From Anaerolineae bacterium (lineage in GTDB: Bacteria > Chloroflexota > Anaerolineae > B4-G1 > SLSP01): DNA of 11,655 nucleotides. Made by a program: the position numbers and the translations under genes. The stretch is from assembly GCA_016927095.1 (NCBI GenBank), contig JAFGNI010000451.1:1-11655 (forward strand), given 5' to 3'. Shown one piece after another: positions 7,965 to 11,655 of this stretch (positions are counted from its first letter, which is position 1; each line of letters starts with the position of its first letter). The notes under the pieces were generated by a model. That model was not told the DNA's origin and made no database searches. It saw only the letters and a program-made list of their open reading frames with translations.

Positions 7965-8999
7965 ATGGAAACCCAAGACGTCTGGCTGAGAGAGGAACCG
8001 GGGCCCGCCACCCTGTCGCAGGTGATGGATGAGTTCGAGGCGTTGGCCCGTCGCGGCGAGTTGGGGCAGTTCCAGCCCCTGCCCACGGGCTTCATGCCCC
8101 TGGACGACGTGCTCAACGGGGGGATCCGCCCGGGAGAGCTGGCCATCCTGGCGGGGCCTTTCGGCGTGGGCAAGACCATCTTGGCGCTGCAATTGGCGCG
8201 GAACGCGGTGCTGGCGGATCCCAACAACAAGGCGCTCTACGTCTGCTACGAGCACGACCGCACGCATCTGCTTTCGCGCCTCATCTGCCTCGAGAGCGCC
8301 GAACACAGTAACGGCGAGGACTCCCTGACGCTCCGCAAGCTGAGCAAGCTGGCGTTCAGTCCGCTGGAGGCCGGCGGGCTGATCGATCGCCTGCGGCAGG
8401 ATCGCCGGTACACCCGGCTGCTGGCCGACATGGCGGACTACGCGGACCGGCTGGTGCTGGCACGGGCCAGCGGCGCCTACACGACGCTGCAGGACATCGG
8501 GCGCTGGGTCGACGACCTCCGGACACCGGGTACGCAGCATGTGATGCTGGTCGTCGACTACCTGCAGAAGGTGCCCCTGGGCCACGAGCACTTCGTGGAC
8601 GAGGCCGAGCGCACCACGATGCTCACGCAGGATCTCAAGGAGATGGCGCTTTCGAAAGGCATTGTGGTGGTGGCGGTGGCGGCTGCCGATCGCCTGGGTC
8701 TGAAGGAGCCGCGGATGCGCCTGGCGGACCTGCGCGGCAGCTCGGCGCTGCAGTACGAGACGGATCTCGGCATGGTGCTCAACAACAAACACGACATTGT
8801 GAGTCGCGAGCACTTGGTGTATAATTTAGCTGACGCGGAGGCCATGCGCGGCTGGGTCGTGCTGAGCATCGAGAAGAACCGTGCCGGGCGCAACGCCGTC
8901 GACATGGAGTACGCCATGGACGCCGCCCACTTCCGCATTGTCCCCGAGGGCACCTTCGTCCGCGAGCGGCTCATTGATGGAAAGGCGGTGCTCGAGTGA
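7965..8999 (+). CDS. Stand-alone DnaB C-terminal-like (SF4/RecA-fold) ATPase
   Basis: This is a cytoplasmic RecA-fold ATPase of 344 residues that resembles the C-terminal motor domain of DnaB replicative helicases. Residues 40-60 read TGFMPLDDVLNGGIRPGEL, the usual DnaB/KaiC/RadA entry. Walker A is GPFGVGKT (64-71, K70). VCYEHD places E96 where DnaB has its catalytic glutamate, with HLLSRLICLES after it matching the DnaB helix. Walker B is MLVVDYLQKV (D198). SSALQYETDLGMVL (259-272) and EKNRAG (303-308, candidate arginine finger R306) match DnaB motifs H3 and H4. The roughly 150-residue DnaB N-terminal domain is absent, so it is not the replicative helicase. No membrane segment is seen. RadA or KaiC relatives are alternatives, but the YLQ Walker B favours DnaB-like. 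It lies between tadA and tadE and overlaps tadE by 4 bases; its role in pilus function is unknown. Confidence 0.82.
   Translation: METQDVWLREEPGPATLSQVMDEFEALARRGELGQFQPLPTGFMPLDDVLNGGIRPGELAILAGPFGVGKTILALQLARNAVLADPNNKALYVCYEHDRTHLLSRLICLESAEHSNGEDSLTLRKLSKLAFSPLEAGGLIDRLRQDRRYTRLLADMADYADRLVLARASGAYTTLQDIGRWVDDLRTPGTQHVMLVVDYLQKVPLGHEHFVDEAERTTMLTQDLKEMALSKGIVVVAVAAADRLGLKEPRMRLADLRGSSALQYETDLGMVLNNKHDIVSREHLVYNLADAEAMRGWVVLSIEKNRAGRNAVDMEYAMDAAHFRIVPEGTFVRERLIDGKAVLE
8797..8825 (+). promoter_or_regulatory. Candidate internal sigma-70-type promoter upstream of the second tadE
   Basis: TTGTGA (8797-8802) and TATAAT (8820-8825) are separated by 17 bases, the ideal spacing, with a perfect -10 box. 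It lies inside the DnaB-like gene, about 170 bases before the second tadE, and the codons there (TAT AAT TTA) include a TTA leucine that is rare in this GC-rich gene. It could lift expression of tadE and tadG above the rest of the operon. No experimental support is available here. Confidence 0.5.
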
Positions 9000-9418
9000 G
9001 GCGACGAGCGTCTCTACTCAGACGTGATCGGGAGCGTGGTGCGAACCTTGTGGAGTTTGCCCTGATCCTGCCGCTCATTGCGCTACTGCTCATGGGGGTT
9101 GTTGATGTGGGGCGGGCCTTTCACCATTACATCGTGGTAACAAATGCTGCTCGTGAGGGGGCTAGGCGCGCGTCTCGCTGGTATCCCGATGATGCGGATA
9201 TGGTCAAGGCGGCGGTGGTACAGGAGGCTGCAAACAGCGGGGTTGAGCTAGCCGAGAGTCTCAACACGGTCATATCTGTTGGTGGCTTGAACGGGACGGC
9301 CGGCTCTCCCATCTCTGTAACAGTGCGGTACACCTACACGACTATCATCGGCGGGCTGATCGGGATGAAGGAGTTTCCAATGAGCAGTTCAACCGAGATG
9401 GTTATCTTTGGGCGCTGA
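8996..9418 (+). CDS. tadE: Second TadE-like pseudopilin
   Basis: This is a complete 140-residue Tad minor pseudopilin. It starts with a strongly basic leader (MRRRASLLRRDRER), then G15/A16 as the predicted prepilin-peptidase site, and ANLVEF with the +5 glutamate. A hydrophobic helix (ALILPLIALLLMGVVDVG) follows, then the TadE-type AAREGARRASRW stretch, and a beta-rich soluble tail with no cysteines. The GTG start overlaps the stop of the preceding ATPase gene by 4 bases (GTGA), so their translation is probably coupled; GGAAAGG (8979-8985) is the likely ribosome site. It is clearly related to the partial pseudopilin at the left edge, but the tails differ, so they are not recent copies. Codon use is less GC-biased than in the ATPase just before it. 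Confidence 0.9.
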   Translation: MRRRASLLRRDRERGANLVEFALILPLIALLLMGVVDVGRAFHHYIVVTNAAREGARRASRWYPDDADMVKAAVVQEAANSGVELAESLNTVISVGGLNGTAGSPISVTVRYTYTTIIGGLIGMKEFPMSSSTEMVIFGR

Positions 9419-9477
9419 CTTGTAGCAGGTGCTGTTGGTGTTATCAACCCTCATGACTCGTCTGAAGGGGGAACGGT

Positions 9478-10812
9478 ATGAAAGCGGAGCTGAAGCCTAG
9501 ATACGGACAGGTGCTAGTGATAGTCGCTCTTGGGCTCCTGGCACTTCTTGCTTTTGTCGCCTTAGCTATCGACATAGGAGGAGTCTACCAAGAGCGGCGC
9601 GCCATGCAGAACGCGGCAGATGCCGGAGCTCTTGCTGGTGCCCGAGAGATGTGTCAAGGCACTGCCACTACGGCTATCGAAAAGCAGGCAGCGGCCTGGG
9701 CCGTAGCTTGGGACTACACGGTAAATCGCAATCGTGCTGCAGGTGCACAAATCACCGTCACAGTCCCCACTACTGTGACGGTTGTGGCGACGCACACCTT
9801 TGACACGTACTTCGCTGGGCTCCTGGGATTCGATGAGATCCCAGTCGCTGCTGATGCCACGGCGGTTTGCGGCGAGTCTGAAGCGGTTGGTGATCTGTGG
9901 CCTGTTGCCTTCGATGTGGATCGCTGGCGGCCTGTGTCGAATACGCTGGAGTGCGGCGACATCGTGATCATCTGGCAAGGCGACAGCGAGTTCGAGCAGA
10001 TCGACTGCAGAACAGGTGATGGAGACGCTGGTTTTGATTGCTGTCACGTCTACGCCAACAAGAACAAGAATCAGCCAGACCCACATTGGGATCTGGGTTG
10101 CGAAGCCGGCTCCTGGACACCGGAGATCTACCCGTTTGATCGGGCAGCTTGGGTGGACTTCACGGCAGGTCTATCAGAGGATCATCCGGACCCGTGTGAT
10201 GCTGGCACAGGCGTTGGTGCGGATGAGATCAAGTACCGTGTCCGCGGCTATGACCAAAAGGGTGACGCATGCACGCCTTTCTTAACCGTTCCCGACTGCT
10301 ATGCAGGTAGCGTTGGCTCAGGTCTGGCGACATCTGGCTGGAATACCGCTGCAGCTATTGACGATGGGCGCGTCGTGCGGATACCGCTCTATGATCCCGA
10401 TTGCTCCAGCCCCCTTGAAGAGGGTGAGATAGAGAAGGGGATCGTGTGCGGCTATCCCGAAGCTCAAGCGGTGGACGGCGAGTGCACGATTATCGACGAG
10501 AACAGCGGCGGCAACGAACGTGTCTGGATAACCAACCTGCTGTGTTTGCAGATCGGTATCTGTGTTGACGACGAGGGCTGCTGTGATCGCTACTACGACG
10601 AAGGCTGCCATGATGAAGATTGGATCACGACCGGCTACCTGTGGGAATACGATGAAGAGAACGAGACTGTCTCCACGGGCAATCCGGTGATCATAGCCAC
10701 GATACCGTGTGTCAATGGAGAAGTACACCCAGGCTGCTTCACCAGCGCGGGCTACACGACCGGCGACCCCGTTCGGCCTGGTGGAGTTCCGGCCGTGAAC
10801 CTAGTCGACTGA
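9478..10812 (+). CDS. tadG: TadG-like, cysteine-rich surface protein with N-terminal Tad helix
   Basis: This 444-residue protein begins with a Tad/TadG-type N-terminus: a short leader ending RYG, then QVLVIVALGLLALLAFVALAID (11-32) as membrane helix. The conserved VYQERRAMQNAADAGALAGA block (37-56) follows, the signature of TadG-like Flp-associated proteins. The rest is extracytoplasmic by topology and holds 20 cysteines between residues 59 and 420, including CC pairs at 188-189 and 368-369 and a cluster at 356-377. The region is also rich in Asp, Gly and Trp. Many disulphides or metal sites are possible; the von Willebrand-type domain found in some TadG proteins is not obvious. A strong Shine-Dalgarno (GAAGGGGG, 9464-9471) precedes the ATG by 6 bases. 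It follows tadE by 59 bases and appears to end the operon. Family membership is sound for the N-terminus; the function of the Cys-rich part is unknown. Confidence 0.8.
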   Translation: MKAELKPRYGQVLVIVALGLLALLAFVALAIDIGGVYQERRAMQNAADAGALAGAREMCQGTATTAIEKQAAAWAVAWDYTVNRNRAAGAQITVTVPTTVTVVATHTFDTYFAGLLGFDEIPVAADATAVCGESEAVGDLWPVAFDVDRWRPVSNTLECGDIVIIWQGDSEFEQIDCRTGDGDAGFDCCHVYANKNKNQPDPHWDLGCEAGSWTPEIYPFDRAAWVDFTAGLSEDHPDPCDAGTGVGADEIKYRVRGYDQKGDACTPFLTVPDCYAGSVGSGLATSGWNTAAAIDDGRVVRIPLYDPDCSSPLEEGEIEKGIVCGYPEAQAVDGECTIIDENSGGNERVWITNLLCLQIGICVDDEGCCDRYYDEGCHDEDWITTGYLWEYDEENETVSTGNPVIIATIPCVNGEVHPGCFTSAGYTTGDPVRPGGVPAVNLVD

Positions 10813-10813
10813 A

Positions 10814-11212
10814 TCAGATGGGGTGGAGAGCCGAGCTTCTGACGCATTCGGCGGCGGGAGATGTGGCGGCTCTATACTTCACAGTGCCTTCGAGCTCCTC
10901 AACTAAGAGGAGCTCGATTCTGTTGTGAAGGTGTCGTTGAAGAACCTCGATTCGAGCCAGGCGGCTGCCGGAGTCCACGGGAAGACGTAGCACCAATCCG
11001 GCACCGGCCTGGCCGTGGATCTTGCTGCGACCTGAGGATGGCAGAGCCTTCAGCTTCGCCCTCAGCGCATTAGGTAGCCCTGCTTGTGCCCCCGATATCA
11101 CTAACCATCTCTTCATCGACAGGTGCATATAATCAAGAGGGCCCTGCAGCTGGTTCTCGTCTACCGTGATGCACACTTCCCGTTGCGACATACGCGAATG
11201 ACCAGCACACAA
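10814..11212 (-). CDS. Weak hypothetical protein, convergent to tadG
   Basis: A 132-codon minus-strand frame with a TTG start (or ATG at 11191, 125 codons) ends one base after the tadG stop. It is not recognised; a basic, Leu-rich stretch and no membrane segment are all that can be described. No Shine-Dalgarno precedes either start, and the hairpin at 10890-10917 lies within it. Its codons are passable but not compelling. It could be a real small gene, a decayed one, or chance. Confidence 0.25.
   Translation of the reverse strand: MCAGHSRMSQREVCITVDENQLQGPLDYMHLSMKRWLVISGAQAGLPNALRAKLKALPSSGRSKIHGQAGAGLVLRLPVDSGSRLARIEVLQRHLHNRIELLLVEELEGTVKYRAATSPAAECVRSSALHPI
10890..10917 (+). terminator. 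Perfect 11-bp hairpin, possible end of the Tad operon transcript
   Basis: TCGAGCTCCTC pairs perfectly with GAGGAGCTCGA around a six-base loop (AACTAA), 77 bases after the tadG stop. The following bases (TTCTGTTGTG) are only moderately T-rich, so it is a weak intrinsic terminator at best and may instead be a 3'-end stabilising hairpin. Confidence 0.4.
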
Positions 11213-11379
11213 CCAACATCTATACGAGTCACTGGTCGAGACCAGCTCTGGCGAGATGCTCTTTACACGTATCCCCCCCGGCCGGTGTGGTTGTCCTACT
11301 GCTTCAACGGCCGCGGCTGGACTTCCGGTAGCTTCGTCACCTTGGGCCAGGACTGAGCGTCACAAGCCGCTCTGACGAC

Positions 11380-11516
11380 GGGTCTCACGCCAAGCCGCAA
11401 AGGACTACAAGGTCTTCCTGACGCCCCCTCGTGGAGGCGCAGGCGATTCCTGTTGATCGACCTTGCTGTGTGCGGTTTCTCCCATCTCTGCGGCCTTTGC
11501 GCCTTGGTGTGAGACC
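11380..11516. repeat. Imperfect inverted-repeat element (MITE-like, about 137 bp)
   Basis: The ends are 24-base inverted repeats with two mismatches (11380-11403 and 11493-11516), containing GGGTCTCAC and GCAAAGG. Inside is a smaller hairpin (11417-11443: CCTG/CAGG and CGCC/GGCG with a one-base bulge). Its GCAAAGG/CCTTTGC character matches small palindromic repeats scattered between genes in many Chloroflexota and other genomes. No coding capacity and no clear target-site duplication is seen. Confidence 0.6.
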
Positions 11517-11570
11517 CACCCGCATCTCGGCCAATCGCCGGCGCCCAGCGCGATAGGATCCCCTGCAGAC

Positions 11571-11598
11571 TTGAATGTTGCCTCTCTGCCCCTATACT
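11571..11598 (+). promoter_or_regulatory. Candidate promoter for a gene starting past the right edge
   Basis: TTGAAT (11571-11576) and TATACT (11593-11598) are spaced by 16 bases. The order promoter, about 50 bases of leader, then a ribosome site at the edge fits the start of a new transcription unit. Confidence 0.5.
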
Positions 11599-11647
11599 GA
11601 GAGTGAAACGGCGACGGCCACGGTGCGCGAATCATCAGGCCGGCCGC

Positions 11648-11655
11648 GAGGAAAG
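11648..11655 (+). promoter_or_regulatory. Ribosome binding site at the right edge
   Basis: GAGGAAAG ends at the last base of the window. A start codon would be expected within about ten bases beyond it. Confidence 0.45.

Larger units (their letters stand above)
10813..11655. other. Mostly non-coding tail after the Tad cluster
   Basis: No convincing gene is seen here. It contains an 11-bp hairpin (10890-10917), a weak minus-strand frame (10814-11212), a featureless stretch (about 11213-11379), an imperfect inverted-repeat element (11380-11516), and a promoter plus ribosome site at the right edge. The short plus-strand frames have no ribosome site and no recognisable motif. Confidence 0.6.

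Noticed and set aside
7920..8813. Minus-strand frame opposite the DnaB-like gene
   Set aside because: The plus-strand frame carries clear ATPase motifs; this one is a shadow.
10873..10878. TATACT as a promoter after tadG
   Set aside because: No TTG-type -35 box lies at a suitable distance; the nearest candidate is about 20 bases upstream and poor.
10946..10956. CTCGATTCGAG as a tRNA T-arm or operator
   Set aside because: No cloverleaf can be built around it and the palindrome is too short to stand alone.
11123..11356. Plus-strand frame of 77 codons in the tail
   Set aside because: It has no ribosome site, no recognisable motif, and a mixed composition expected by chance.
11405..11635. Minus-strand frame of 76 codons
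   Set aside because: Most of it is read through the inverted-repeat element, which commonly produces such false small proteins.
1..11655. CRISPR array, tRNA or rRNA genes
   Set aside because: No regularly spaced direct repeats and no tRNA or rRNA signature sequences were seen on either strand.

Overview
The window is almost filled by one long, plus-strand, tightly packed gene cluster (1-10812) that encodes a Tad (tight adherence) type IVc pilus machine. It is followed by about 840 bases with no convincing gene and then a candidate promoter and ribosome binding site for a gene beginning just past the right edge. The DNA is GC-rich. The cluster has no secretin (RcpA/CpaC) among its ten genes, one protein carries a Pro-Thr repeat linker of the kind common in Chloroflexota surface proteins, and a CGCAAAGG-type inverted-repeat element lies downstream. 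Together these suggest a Chloroflexota-like, probably single-membrane bacterium. That assignment is inference; an actinobacterium or another monoderm is the main alternative.

Layout: 1-489, a TadE-like pseudopilin cut off by the left edge; 532-1365, CpaB/RcpC; 1388-2647, CpaE/TadZ with an N-terminal receiver-like domain and a ParA/MinD-type ATPase domain; 2682-3641 TadB and 3645-4631 TadC, the inner-membrane platform pair; 4668-6551, a TPR-membrane-TPR-TolB-like fusion sitting where tadD lies in canonical loci; 6561-7937, the TadA/CpaF secretion ATPase; 7965-8999, a stand-alone DnaB-C-terminal-like ATPase; 8996-9418, a second TadE-like pseudopilin; 9478-10812, a Cys-rich TadG-like protein. 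Gaps are 59 bases or less and two neighbours overlap by 4 bases, so transcription as one operon is likely. A promoter-like site inside the DnaB-like gene (8797-8825) could give the last two genes extra expression.

How it should work: TadA hydrolyses ATP at the membrane and drives the TadB/TadC platform. CpaE/TadZ places the machine in the cell, CpaB acts outside the membrane, and the two TadE proteins and TadG are probably minor pseudopilins or pilus-associated surface proteins. The major pilin Flp and the prepilin peptidase (TadV/CpaA) are not in the window and would have to lie elsewhere.

The parts that do not fit the textbook locus are the TPR/TolB fusion and the DnaB-like ATPase. These, with the 20-cysteine TadG-like protein, are the best candidates for undescribed biology. 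The tail (10813-11655) holds an 11-bp perfect hairpin, one weak minus-strand open frame, a 137-bp imperfect inverted-repeat element, and the right-edge promoter.
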